Source of the DNA: Sphingobacteriales bacterium
Lineage (GTDB): Bacteria > Bacteroidota > Bacteroidia > Chitinophagales > Chitinophagaceae
Length of the DNA stretch: 64,000 nt
Assembly: GCA_004144185.1 (NCBI GenBank)
Contig: SEFP01000002.1
Location: 310,001-374,000 of the forward strand
Reading direction: 5' to 3'
Below the pieces are notes generated by a model. It ran no database searches. It saw only the letters and a list, made by a program, of their open reading frames with translations, and was not told where the DNA came from. Below are positions 32,651 to 41,141 of this stretch, in pieces (the stretch's first letter is position 1; every line of letters begins with the position of its first letter). The position numbers and the translations under genes were made by a program.

Positions 32651-33922
32651 TTACGATGCAGAGGTAGTTTGTGTTTGCACTGCATCGTTGAATTGGTTCA
32701 GCCGGTCAGTATAATGGCTGTAGGTATAATGTTGCCGGATCCAGTTGGCAGTGCCGGCAAACTGTGCACATTTTTCTTCGTACAACGTGTAGGCTTCATA
32801 GAGATTCCGGAACAGATCGGCTACGTCTGAAGGCTGAAACAGCATAGACAATTGCTGAGGTGTGTTCAATTCCTGGACGGAAGTAAAAGAGCCATTGATA
32901 ACCAGTTTACCAGTTGCCAGTGCATCAGGGTATTTGATATGGACGATATATTGCGAAAACGGATTGTCACGGTCGGGACAAACAATTACCTGTGCTTGGT
33001 TGTAGTAGGCAGACAGAGTGGCATAGGGAACCGGATTCAGAAAAACAATAGCGGCTTTGGAACTATAGGATTCGGCCCGTGCTTCACAACCAGCCCGATG
33101 CGACCCATCCCCGATCAATACCAGCCGAACATTTTTAAACCGGGTGTACAGTTGGTCAAAAGCAGCCATCAGATCTTCCACACCCGCTGTAGCCTTATAA
33201 GTACCGACGAATAAAAACGTGAACGTACCGGATACAGTGCCCAAAGCCTTCATAGCGTCTGCCAGTAGTTGTGGAGACGGCTGCTTCGCAAGCGAAAAAG
33301 CATCCAGTAAATACGGCAACACAATCTTCTGCGTATCTGTAAGTTGATAGCGCTGTACGAAGTAGTGCTGCATGGTGAGGCTTCCAAATATGAGTCCATC
33401 AGCATTCTGAAACACTTTCCGGTCTAGCCGGTCGGCCAACCATTCTTTGACTCGAAAAACCAGTTTCCGGAATGGTTTCGTGGCTTGATAACGGCTGTTC
33501 TGAAACTCGATGGCGGCCATGCCATGGACATCATTGACATAGCCTGCCACTTGACCCGTTTTTGCCAGAAAATAACCGATTGTATTGTCGAGATAATCGA
33601 AGAAAAAAATTCGTTGTCCTGTGGCACCACACGCCCGCAAGGCCATTTGAGCTTTTTGGGAAAGCCGGCGAAAAAAAAAGGAGACTACCGGCACTGGTAA
33701 CAGGCTAAGCAATCCCTGCAACCAGCGCTTTCCTTTAAAGTGGTACTCGAGATTTATATGCCGGACTGCTGGATGAAACGCATCAAGTCGAACCGCATTG
33801 GAGATGAGCGTTACCGGATAGCCTGCTGCGGCCAAAGCATTCACAACGCCGTAAATGCGTAGCGTTTCCCCAACATCTGTTTGGAACGAGCGCAGTGAAA
33901 AAAAGACAAACGGATGCACCAT
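32651..33922 (-). CDS. Glycosyltransferase, GT4-like
   Basis: 423-residue protein from ATG 33922. An ATG at 33946 would overlap the T-run of the upstream hairpin. The N-terminal half has GVVNALAAAGYPVTLIS; the C-terminal half has FLFVGTYKATAGVEDLMAAFDQL, RLVLIGDGSHRAGCE and DRDNPFSQYIVHIKYPDALATGK, the donor-binding part of GT-B enzymes. In the last of these the usual E-x7-E pair is poorly conserved, so the subfamily is uncertain. It probably adds one sugar of the exported polymer. Confidence 0.78.
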   Translation of the reverse strand: MVHPFVFFSLRSFQTDVGETLRIYGVVNALAAAGYPVTLISNAVRLDAFHPAVRHINLEYHFKGKRWLQGLLSLLPVPVVSFFFRRLSQKAQMALRACGATGQRIFFFDYLDNTIGYFLAKTGQVAGYVNDVHGMAAIEFQNSRYQATKPFRKLVFRVKEWLADRLDRKVFQNADGLIFGSLTMQHYFVQRYQLTDTQKIVLPYLLDAFSLAKQPSPQLLADAMKALGTVSGTFTFLFVGTYKATAGVEDLMAAFDQLYTRFKNVRLVLIGDGSHRAGCEARAESYSSKAAIVFLNPVPYATLSAYYNQAQVIVCPDRDNPFSQYIVHIKYPDALATGKLVINGSFTSVQELNTPQQLSMLFQPSDVADLFRNLYEAYTLYEEKCAQFAGTANWIRQHYTYSHYTDRLNQFNDAVQTQTTSAS

Positions 33923-33944
33923 CAGCGTAGAAGAGAGAGCCTTC

Positions 33945-33971
33945 AAAAAGATCCTCCGGAGATTCCGGAGG
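33945..33971 (-). terminator. Terminator-like hairpin inside the glycosyltransferase operon
   Basis: Read on the minus strand, CCTCCGGA-ATC-TCCGGAGG (33971-33953) is followed by ATCTTTTT. The stem has 8 base pairs and a 3-base loop. It lies between the aminotransferase stop and the next start codon, within an apparently continuous gene run, where a processive antiterminator such as UpxY could be needed. Confidence 0.6.
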
Positions 33972-33976
33972 CCTCT

Positions 33977-35116
33977 TTAAGCCAATGAGGCGAAAAAGGT
34001 TTTAATAGCAGCCACAATCTTATCAATATCGGCCTCTGTAAGATTTTGATGCAGCGGAATATTAAGTGTAGTCGCATTGACCCACTCGGCATTTGGCAGC
34101 TGTACACCTGCATTGTAGCGGGCTACCAGATGAAGCGGAAAATACCGGAACGTAGTGTAGATTCCTTCCGAAGATAGATAGTGCGCCAACGCATCCCGCT
34201 GGTCGGGAGCCATCTGCAACCAGTAAAAGTAATAAGAGCTTTCACAGCCGGGAAGTGGCTCTGGTGGCAGCGTCAACGCGCTTACGTCTGCCAACGCCTG
34301 CTGGTAATAGGCCCAGATGCGCTTACGGGTCTCAATAAAGCCGGAAAGCCGCTGGAGTTGCACCCGGCCAATAGCCGCCGCTATATCATTCGATATAAAG
34401 CGCCCGGAGAGATGATCCAGTTCATACTCCCACCATTTGGCCCGGTTAGCTGCCATGGCATCTTTTCCGGAAACTGTTTGTCCGGAAAGGCCTAAAAACC
34501 GGTGCGATCTGGCGATGTCTGTATGCACAGGATTGCGCAGATACAAGGCGCCGCCATCCCCCATACTCAGGATTTTCATGGCATCAAAGCTCCAGACCGC
34601 AGCAGCTCCAAAAGTACCGCAGGGCTGTCCGTCATAAGTGGAACTGACCGAGTTGGCACTGTCTTCAAAAAGAGCAATCTCCGGTCCACAGGCATCGATA
34701 ATCTCGGCCATTGGAGCAGGATGTCCGCCGTAATGAAGAATAATTACAACTTTTGTCTGTGGCGTTTTGAGCCGGCTGATTTCTTCCGGAAGAATGTTCA
34801 GCGTATGTTGGTCCACATCTGCAAAAACGGCTGTAGCGCCCAATTCCAGGACAGCACTTGCACAGGCCACAAAGTTGACGGTAGCAATAATCACCTCATC
34901 GCCAGGACCTACTCCAAGCGTTTTCAGTCCTACATAGATAGCCGCCGTACAACTGTTGAGTAAGAGCACGTTATGGGCAGGTACCCGCAGATGTCGGGCA
35001 AACGCTTCTTCAAAAAGGCTGCATTCTTTTCCGGCACCCAACCAGCGAGAAGCGAAAACACCTTCCAAAGCATGATGCTCTTCTTTGCCGAGTGAATTGG
35101 AAAATATTGAAATCAT
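33977..35116 (-). CDS. DegT/DnrJ/EryC1-type sugar aminotransferase
   Basis: 379-residue PLP-dependent aminotransferase of nucleotide sugars. Visible blocks are GAGKECSLFEEAFA (about 27-40), LLLNSCTAAIYVGLKTLGVGPGDEVI (about 51-76), FEDSANSVS (about 150) and the PLP lysine in WSFDAMKILSMGDGGALY (about 174-191). The motif spacing puts it in the ArnB/DegT group, with the family's usual Gly-rich ending of the lysine motif. It transfers an amino group to a keto-sugar; the product cannot be told. A 103-base gap separates it from the upstream GT. Confidence 0.88.
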   Translation of the reverse strand: MISIFSNSLGKEEHHALEGVFASRWLGAGKECSLFEEAFARHLRVPAHNVLLLNSCTAAIYVGLKTLGVGPGDEVIIATVNFVACASAVLELGATAVFADVDQHTLNILPEEISRLKTPQTKVVIILHYGGHPAPMAEIIDACGPEIALFEDSANSVSSTYDGQPCGTFGAAAVWSFDAMKILSMGDGGALYLRNPVHTDIARSHRFLGLSGQTVSGKDAMAANRAKWWEYELDHLSGRFISNDIAAAIGRVQLQRLSGFIETRKRIWAYYQQALADVSALTLPPEPLPGCESSYYFYWLQMAPDQRDALAHYLSSEGIYTTFRYFPLHLVARYNAGVQLPNAEWVNATTLNIPLHQNLTEADIDKIVAAIKTFFASLA

Positions 35117-35219
35117 TCAGGTCTGGTCATTAGGCCGTATAAACGTATGGGTGGTCGAGGTCTGGGTTGTGCAACCCCTTCGCAAGATTTAGAAATAGAA
35201 TTTCCGGACTGCAGGCCGG

Positions 35220-36452
35220 TTAGCCCTGATCGTTGTTATAAATCATTCCATACACGTTCCGGACCTGGTCAAAGGAACGTTCCCGGATAGCATAGGCCCG
35301 AATGTGCGCCCGGTTTTGGGACCGTTGCTGGAGCTGCCTATCTAGTTGAGCAATTTTGGCTTCCGGATGCACCAGATCGTCTTCGGTCAGCACCACACCC
35401 AAATATGGGTTAGCAGCCATTTCACGGGTATCATCCAGAATTGCGTTTGTGGCCACTACCGGGAGTTCAGCCGCCCAGTATTCTGCATTTTTAGTCGGAC
35501 AGCCATATTGTCGTGCCTCCGATAAACGGCTAAAACTAAGCCCAAAATCGGCCAGTGCCAAGTACTCCGGAAGATGTAGCAGCGGTACAAAACGAATAGT
35601 AAAATGATCTTCAGAAATGCCCTGCGACTCCAGGAACCGGGTGGTTTCCGGAATGGGCATTGAGGTACAAAAAATCAGGTGAAAATCGCCCTTCCAATAC
35701 GCAATGCAGGATCTGACAAACGCACAGAATTCAGTATCGTAGTACATCCCCCCCAGCTTGCCGGTGTAGATACCAACAATACGGGCTTTTTTTTCTTTCC
35801 AGCCCAGGATGGAATAGTCAGGCGGCATAGGTTTGAACAAATCCGCATCCACGCATAAGGGCCGGTAATACAGTTTGGAAGCAGGTGGATCGATTCCGTA
35901 GTGCTGTTGCAAATAGGGTCTGATGCTCTTGGAAATCGCGATAAGTTTATCTGCCCGGCGCACCAGCTTTCGCTCCAGCGCAAACACGATCCGGTATAGC
36001 CGGGACGTTTTCGGCCAGACACCGGTCTCAGCCATTAGATCAGCATGGGGCTCCATGCTGTCTACCGTAAGCTGTACGTTCCGGAACCAGCTGGCCAAGA
36101 GCGCCATACTACCTGCCGGTGTGGCAAAGGCATGGTAATACCGGATCTTCCGGCGGTAGGAAAGCCCAATCAGCTGGATGAGTTTGATCCCCCACCCCAG
36201 CGCTGCCTGAATTTTATTTTTATGGTACGGCATCCGCAGGAGATGAATCCGGTCCTCCAGCAGTTTGTCTTTTACAGCTTTATATTCGTCGTTTTTGAGC
36301 GCCAGCGCGGGCTGCTCCCAGCAAAGCAGGTAGATATCGCCTCCGGTAATTTGCCCGAGGATTTTGAGGTACGGCAGAGTAGCCGCTTGGATCAGGCCAT
36401 CTTTATAACTCCACGTGGTAAACACCAGCACATTCTTCGATTGCACCCTCAT
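35220..36452 (-). CDS. Glycosyltransferase, GT4-like
   Basis: 410-residue GT-B-type transferase. The acceptor half has VLVFTTWSYKDGLIQAATLPYLKIL (about 9-33) and LTVDSMEPHADLMAETGVW. The donor half begins ARIVGIYTGKLGGMYYDTEF (about 230) and ends with GLSFSRLSEARQYGCPTKNAEYWAAELPVVATN, with the acidic residues of the donor site. It is separated by 7 bases from the GT2 gene upstream, hence the same transcript. Confidence 0.83.
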   Translation of the reverse strand: MRVQSKNVLVFTTWSYKDGLIQAATLPYLKILGQITGGDIYLLCWEQPALALKNDEYKAVKDKLLEDRIHLLRMPYHKNKIQAALGWGIKLIQLIGLSYRRKIRYYHAFATPAGSMALLASWFRNVQLTVDSMEPHADLMAETGVWPKTSRLYRIVFALERKLVRRADKLIAISKSIRPYLQQHYGIDPPASKLYYRPLCVDADLFKPMPPDYSILGWKEKKARIVGIYTGKLGGMYYDTEFCAFVRSCIAYWKGDFHLIFCTSMPIPETTRFLESQGISEDHFTIRFVPLLHLPEYLALADFGLSFSRLSEARQYGCPTKNAEYWAAELPVVATNAILDDTREMAANPYLGVVLTEDDLVHPEAKIAQLDRQLQQRSQNRAHIRAYAIRERSFDQVRNVYGMIYNNDQG

Positions 36453-36459
36453 GATTTTC

Positions 36460-37389
36460 TTAACCTTCGTTTCGCCTGCTTAGCTTTAAAATGAGACTGC
36501 GTCCGGCCATATATTTCAGCGCGGCCTTCGCAAATAAAGCATTCCAGCCGACAGCTTTGACCGAGCGGAGCAGATATCGGAGCGAACCGGTCCTGTCATG
36601 ATCCAGATAGGCGTGAATGCTGCAAAAGTAATCACTGTACGCGGTCAGTATCTTTTGCTGCGAAACGGTAAATGTATGGCGTTCCAGAAGTCTATCAGCG
36701 GCTTTTTTACGACGCTGGATAAGCAGTTCATTCTGCTGCATGGATCGGCCCTCGTGCTCGTGCATCAGTACCCCCACCGGTTCGAGCAACAAGATCTGCT
36801 CCCCACTGTGAAGATTTTCTACCAGAAACATCCAGTCTTCCATAGTCGCCAGGGTTCGGTCTGTTTCAAACAGAACTAACCCGGGATGGGCACGTCGAAC
36901 ACAGAAATTGCATGAAAACGGGTTGCCTTTCAATACCAGTTCAACGCCATGCGGACCAGCCGGCACTGCAGTGATTCCGGAAGGAAACAATTTACCTCCA
37001 CTCAGGAACAAGTAGCGGGCCGCATAAAAGGCATACTCCGGGTGCTGTTGAATACCTTCCTGCAGCACCTGCAGGTAATCGGGCTTCATTTCATCATCGG
37101 AGTCGAAAAAGACTACGAAGTCTCCCTTGCATACCCGAATTCCGGTATTCCGGGCAGCACCACGCTCCGCGTTAAGTTGGTGCTGATAGCGGATACGAGG
37201 GTCGACAGCAGCTATTTCTTTGACTACCCGTTCGGTATCGTCGGTACTGCCATCGTCTACCAGGACTATTTCAAAGTCAGCAAACGTCTGGGCCTGCACA
37301 GACTGCAACACAGCTTTAAGCAGCCCGGCCCGGTTGTAGGAGGGGATAACGACCGAAAAAAAAGGCGTTTGATTCATCAGTTCAGGCAC
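36460..37389 (-). CDS. Family 2 glycosyltransferase
   Basis: 309-residue inverting transferase with the GT-A fold. The N-terminus reads FFSVVIPSYNRAGLLKAVLQSVQAQT, then VDDGSTDDTERVV with its nucleotide-binding acids, RGAARNTGI and the DXD-like FFDSDDEMKPDYL (about 95-107). The C-terminal part carries a helical segment without a membrane anchor. An alternative start is ATG 37377 (MNQTP), which is closer to the usual family start. It lies in the operon 41 bases after another GT2 gene. Confidence 0.88.
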   Translation of the reverse strand: MPELMNQTPFFSVVIPSYNRAGLLKAVLQSVQAQTFADFEIVLVDDGSTDDTERVVKEIAAVDPRIRYQHQLNAERGAARNTGIRVCKGDFVVFFDSDDEMKPDYLQVLQEGIQQHPEYAFYAARYLFLSGGKLFPSGITAVPAGPHGVELVLKGNPFSCNFCVRRAHPGLVLFETDRTLATMEDWMFLVENLHSGEQILLLEPVGVLMHEHEGRSMQQNELLIQRRKKAADRLLERHTFTVSQQKILTAYSDYFCSIHAYLDHDRTGSLRYLLRSVKAVGWNALFAKAALKYMAGRSLILKLSRRNEG

Positions 37390-37430
37390 GTATCCCGGGC
37401 TCAGTTGCGTACGAGCGAAGGGTCTTTGAT

Positions 37431-38243
37431 TTAAGGCAGGATCTTAAGACCATGCAACAGGCGTTTGATGAAAAGCTTGTGAGGCTGGTGCAGGTATTTA
37501 TTTTCAGCCGGTATGGTATGCAAGTCAATGCCTTCTTTGAGATGATACAAGTCTTTCCGATGCCGCAGCACTTCACGCCAATGGCTTTGGGTAATGTGAG
37601 GGGAATGGTATCCGCCTTTGGCAATAGCTTCTTTACGCTGGGTAAGACGCCGCTGGATCTGCTGCGGGGACCGATGCTGATAATGCAACATCGTGATCAA
37701 TTCCGGATAAACGATACCTACGTGTTCAGGAAAAGGGGTTTTTTCGGTCCAGGCAAGACGATCGCGGTGCCGTACAAACCGGATTTCGGCCCAGGCAAGC
37801 TTATGGAAATAATTGATCTTCTCCCGGTCTTCTTCAAAAGAACCTGTAAACTGGTATTCAGCTATGTCTTCTTCCGTGATCATCAATTGGATGTAGCGGG
37901 AACAGACGTAGTGGTATTTTAAAGGAATTTTTGCCAGAAACTGTCGGGGATCATCGTAATAAAACTCATCGGCATCGAGCTTAATGCACCACCAGTCGCC
38001 GGGTTTTCCCCAATGCTTATGCGCATTGTAAAGCATACTGCGAAGCGAATCCCGGAACGGCCGGGCATCCTGTTTCCAGGGCGTAATAATATCGTCAGCA
38101 AGGGCCTGAATCTTCTCCCAAGTTCCATCGGTGCTGCCGTTGTCCCAGACGAAAATTTTATCGGCCCATTTGGAAGCCGCTTTCAGGTTGGCCTCAATGA
38201 CGTCCGCCTCATTTTTCACTACGCTTAAGGCATAAATCTTCAT
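37431..38243 (-). CDS. Family 2-like glycosyltransferase, member of a tandem pair
   Basis: 270-residue protein from ATG 38243, opening MKIYALSVVKNEADVIEANL with VWDNGSTDGTWEKIQ (about 31-45) and a DXD-like LDADEFYYDDP (about 86-96). It belongs to the glycan-biosynthetic GT2-like group that starts with KNEADVIE. The adjacent gene (38267-39076) is a paralogue. The first about 60 codons are almost identical in DNA, while the rest diverges. The longer frame to 38417 reads back into the paralogue's end, so I reject it. Confidence 0.85.
   Translation of the reverse strand: MKIYALSVVKNEADVIEANLKAASKWADKIFVWDNGSTDGTWEKIQALADDIITPWKQDARPFRDSLRSMLYNAHKHWGKPGDWWCIKLDADEFYYDDPRQFLAKIPLKYHYVCSRYIQLMITEEDIAEYQFTGSFEEDREKINYFHKLAWAEIRFVRHRDRLAWTEKTPFPEHVGIVYPELITMLHYQHRSPQQIQRRLTQRKEAIAKGGYHSPHITQSHWREVLRHRKDLYHLKEGIDLHTIPAENKYLHQPHKLFIKRLLHGLKILP
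38053..38243 (-). repeat. Near-identical 5' segment shared with the neighbouring GT2 gene (copy 1)
   Basis: This 191-base stretch at the start of the downstream paralogue is almost identical to 38886-39076. Differences are a few substitutions plus a small indel near the inner end. Outside it the two genes differ strongly. Confidence 0.8.
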
Positions 38244-38266
38244 ATAATCAGGTGTTTTCCGGTTTC

Positions 38267-39076
38267 TTACGGTAAGATGCGCAACCCGTGCAGGATTCGC
38301 TTGATCCAAAACTTCAGCGGTTGATGCAGGTAAATATTTTCTGGTGTCATCTTGTAAAAATCCACGTTGTCGGTCAGCGAATAAAGGGTTGCCGGATCGC
38401 GAAGAATCTGCTCCCAATGATTTTCAGTTACATGAGGCGAGTGATGGCCGGTAGCCTTCGCTTCCTGCCGTACGTCTAACCGAAGCTGCACCTGTGCCGG
38501 CGAACGATATTGGTAGTGCTTTGCAATCAAAAGCTTTGGAAACACGATACCCATATACTTCGGGAAGGTAGAGTCCTGAGGCCACTGCAACCGTTCGCGA
38601 TGTTTTACAAACCTGCTTTCGACCCACAGTTGCTTTACAAAATGACAGATATAGGGCCTATCCTCTTCAAAACGGCCAGTAAAATGATGACTGTTCAGGT
38701 CTTCACGAGTCAACTGAAACTGAACAAAACCAGCACAGACATAGTGATAGGCGCCGGGAACCTGCTTTAAAAAAGTTCTTGGATCGTCATAATAAAACTC
38801 ATCTGCATCCAGCCGCATGCACCACCAGTCGCCGGGTTGTGCTATGTGGCGGAATTCATTGAAAAGCTGGCTGCGCATACTGTCCCGGAACGGCTGCGGG
38901 TCTTGTTTCCAGGGCGTAATAATATCGTCAGCAAGGGCCTGAATCTTCTCCCAAGTTCCGTCAGTGCTGCCATTGTCCAGTACAAAAATTTTATCGGCCC
39001 ATTTGGAAGCCGCTTTCAGGTTGGCCTCAATGACGTCCGCCTCATTTTTCACTACGCTTAAGGCATAAATCTTCAT
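38267..39076 (-). CDS. Family 2-like glycosyltransferase, member of a tandem pair
   Basis: 269-residue protein and paralogue of the next gene. It starts MKIYALSVVKNEADVIEANL, has VLDNGSTDGTWEKIQ and the DXD-like LDADEFYYDDPRTFLKQ, and ends with HGLRILP, as its partner ends HGLKILP. The two genes are separated by 23 bases. The pattern of nearly identical 5' ends and divergent middles points to a recent exchange between the copies. Confidence 0.87.
   Translation of the reverse strand: MKIYALSVVKNEADVIEANLKAASKWADKIFVLDNGSTDGTWEKIQALADDIITPWKQDPQPFRDSMRSQLFNEFRHIAQPGDWWCMRLDADEFYYDDPRTFLKQVPGAYHYVCAGFVQFQLTREDLNSHHFTGRFEEDRPYICHFVKQLWVESRFVKHRERLQWPQDSTFPKYMGIVFPKLLIAKHYQYRSPAQVQLRLDVRQEAKATGHHSPHVTENHWEQILRDPATLYSLTDNVDFYKMTPENIYLHQPLKFWIKRILHGLRILP
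38886..39076 (-). repeat. Near-identical 5' segment shared with the neighbouring GT2 gene (copy 2)
   Basis: Partner of 38053-38243. The last about 80 bases up to and including the start codon appear to be identical in the two copies. Confidence 0.8.
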
Positions 39077-39083
39077 AGGGCTA

Positions 39084-40103
39084 CTAACTAATATTCAGTC
39101 TGGACTTCAGAAAGCGCAGGTAGAACGGAAGTGGTTTTTGATAATAATTATATTTGCTTTCGGTTGTGGCAATCATCCCGGCCGTTTGGCATTGCCATTT
39201 CCGGAAATTACCTTCCAATACGCCCATTTTCAGCAGGTAATAGGTGTTGTACACCGCAAAGTGCAGGGTATCGGTCAGGGGATTGGCGGCTTCCAGTTTT
39301 TGATCCGGATAACTTTGGGCAATTACCTGAAAGCCTCCTAAGCTACAACCATAATACAACCGCTTGATATAGCCGAAATTGCTTTTATATTCGTTAATAA
39401 GATGCTTCAGTTTCAGTTGCGGTGCCCGCCCCGCAGCCAGATCATGGCGTGAGGCCATATAAACCATCTGAATATCCTCTGAACACAGCAATGAATTGCC
39501 TTTACGCCCTTCCGAGAGTAGCTGTGCCCGTTCAGCTTCCTGGTAGATATCTTTATAAGACTCCATGACCCGACGCTCCAGGATCATCCCGGTACCAAAC
39601 GGAATTTCTTCAAAATGAAGAAAATCCTTGCTGATAGCGACGTCTTTCAAATGCAGTTCCTGAAGCTTATCGAGTGCATATTTCTGCGTCCACTCTTCCG
39701 GCTTTCCTACAAATTCTACAGTTACATCCCCGGGTCCCCACACCCCTACGTCCGGGTATTGATTCCGGAGGGCCGCTATCTGGACCAGGTAATCGGCCTG
39801 TGGCTCGTTATCATCATCAAAGTTTACAATCACGTCCCCTTTGCTTTGAAGATAAGCGGTTACGCGGCCATGGGTAGCCCCCGGTTTTTTTTCCGAGATC
39901 ATTCGCGCCCAGCCCCCATGCTTCCGGAAAAAGGAGGCATAGCTTTCGATGGTGTGCAAGGGCGTGGCGGAGTTGTTATCCACCAAGATATACTCCATCT
40001 CGTATCCGTCCGGGATCCGGAGGTTCTGGACGGCTGCCAGCAAACGCGTCAACAACCGTTCATCAGGGTTGTAACTACAGGTGATGATTGAAATTACAGG
40101 CAT
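39084..40103 (-). CDS. Family 2 glycosyltransferase
   Basis: 339-residue GT-A transferase. It begins MPVISIITCSYNPDERLLTRLLAAVQNL, with LVDNNSATPL (about 42) and the DXD-like VNFDDDNEPQADYL (about 92-105). KPGATHGR (about 73-80) is found in GT2 enzymes of the group that includes rhamnosyl-type transferases; the exact sugar cannot be assigned. It is 7 bases from the next gene in the operon. Confidence 0.88.
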   Translation of the reverse strand: MPVISIITCSYNPDERLLTRLLAAVQNLRIPDGYEMEYILVDNNSATPLHTIESYASFFRKHGGWARMISEKKPGATHGRVTAYLQSKGDVIVNFDDDNEPQADYLVQIAALRNQYPDVGVWGPGDVTVEFVGKPEEWTQKYALDKLQELHLKDVAISKDFLHFEEIPFGTGMILERRVMESYKDIYQEAERAQLLSEGRKGNSLLCSEDIQMVYMASRHDLAAGRAPQLKLKHLINEYKSNFGYIKRLYYGCSLGGFQVIAQSYPDQKLEAANPLTDTLHFAVYNTYYLLKMGVLEGNFRKWQCQTAGMIATTESKYNYYQKPLPFYLRFLKSRLNIS

Positions 40104-40121
40104 GAATACAAACTAAATCGT

Positions 40122-41126
40122 TTAGGGAATAAGGTATCCAAAGCTAGCATATTGACCTTTAAACCGCTCTACCCACTTAAGCCATTCCGGAAAGGAAGCA
40201 GCAGGATCGGCAGCTTGGTTTAAAATGGTTTCTATGGTGGTCTGAGGCAAATCGGCCGGATATCCTTCCATAGCATCCAGCCGGCCCTCCAGCCAGGCTT
40301 CGTTTAAGATATGATTGAATCGGAACACATCCAGATCAATCCCCTCATAATTGTTGGTGGCAGAGGTGATATAAGACGTCGTGCTTACATCTACAGGATA
40401 ATAGGCAAACGAAGGTTTCCTGGTTTTCCAGTACCGGATTGCGTTTATCAATTGCAGATTTTCATTCACCTTGCCATCCTGAGCCGTATTCCAGAGATAC
40501 AGCCAGTAGTGCTTATCGAAGAAAGCAGACGCTACGGAATACAGATCATAGAGCGGCATGATAAACCGCGTATTGATCTGAAAAAGGCCCAGCCGGTGGA
40601 GGATGGAAAGGCTGCGCAGGCGGTTGTGAAATAGAAAATCTACCTGAGCCGGAATCTTGGGACGGTACGCGTTGATTTCAGGGGTCAGCGTTCTTTTGGG
40701 GCCTTTTAGAAAATGTGGATTGTCTCCCCAATGGGTTTTAACCATTACTAACTGTTCATGACGCATCACTGCTTCTACATCCGGAAGCGACAGGGGCCGG
40801 GTAAGCCAGAAATCATCTTCAAACAGGTAAAAAAGATCGGTACTTCCGGAGACCGCATCAATCCAAAACCGGCTTGGAATAGAAAATAAACTATAAAGAG
40901 CCTCATTGCGCGCAGCAGCGTCTATGGCAGCTGCTTTTTGAGCGTAAAAAGGGGAACGGAACACCTGAACATCCGGAAATAAGGTACCAATCCGTTGCAG
41001 ATATTTTTCCGGTGTGCCATCGTCCAGAACTTTTATAGTATAATTACCCCGCAGCTGGAGCTTCAGGCTTCGCAGGCACCGTTCCAGATAGTAGGGACGG
41101 TTAAAAGACTTTACAAGAATATCCAT
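40122..41126 (-). CDS. Putative glycosyltransferase, GT2-like
   Basis: 334-residue protein opening MDILVKSFNRPYYLERCLRSL, then IKVLDDGTPEKYL (about 31-43) and the acidic YLFEDDFWLT (about 99-108), which fits a GT-A nucleotide- and metal-binding site. The remainder is unlike common GT2 enzymes, so I give only the fold. A 18-base gap separates it from the upstream GT2 gene. Confidence 0.75.
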   Translation of the reverse strand: MDILVKSFNRPYYLERCLRSLKLQLRGNYTIKVLDDGTPEKYLQRIGTLFPDVQVFRSPFYAQKAAAIDAAARNEALYSLFSIPSRFWIDAVSGSTDLFYLFEDDFWLTRPLSLPDVEAVMRHEQLVMVKTHWGDNPHFLKGPKRTLTPEINAYRPKIPAQVDFLFHNRLRSLSILHRLGLFQINTRFIMPLYDLYSVASAFFDKHYWLYLWNTAQDGKVNENLQLINAIRYWKTRKPSFAYYPVDVSTTSYITSATNNYEGIDLDVFRFNHILNEAWLEGRLDAMEGYPADLPQTTIETILNQAADPAASFPEWLKWVERFKGQYASFGYLIP

Positions 41127-41141
41127 TCAGGGGATAACAGA

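Noticed and set aside
33923-33946. Eight-residue longer start for the GT gene at 32651
   Set aside because: The ATG at 33946 lies in the T-run of the upstream hairpin; ATG 33922 leaves a normal leader.
37431-38417. 328-residue version of the first GT2-like paralogue
   Set aside because: The extra N-terminal residues read through the gap and the end of the neighbouring gene in another frame; the MKIYALSVVKNEADVIE start at 38243 is shared with the paralogue.
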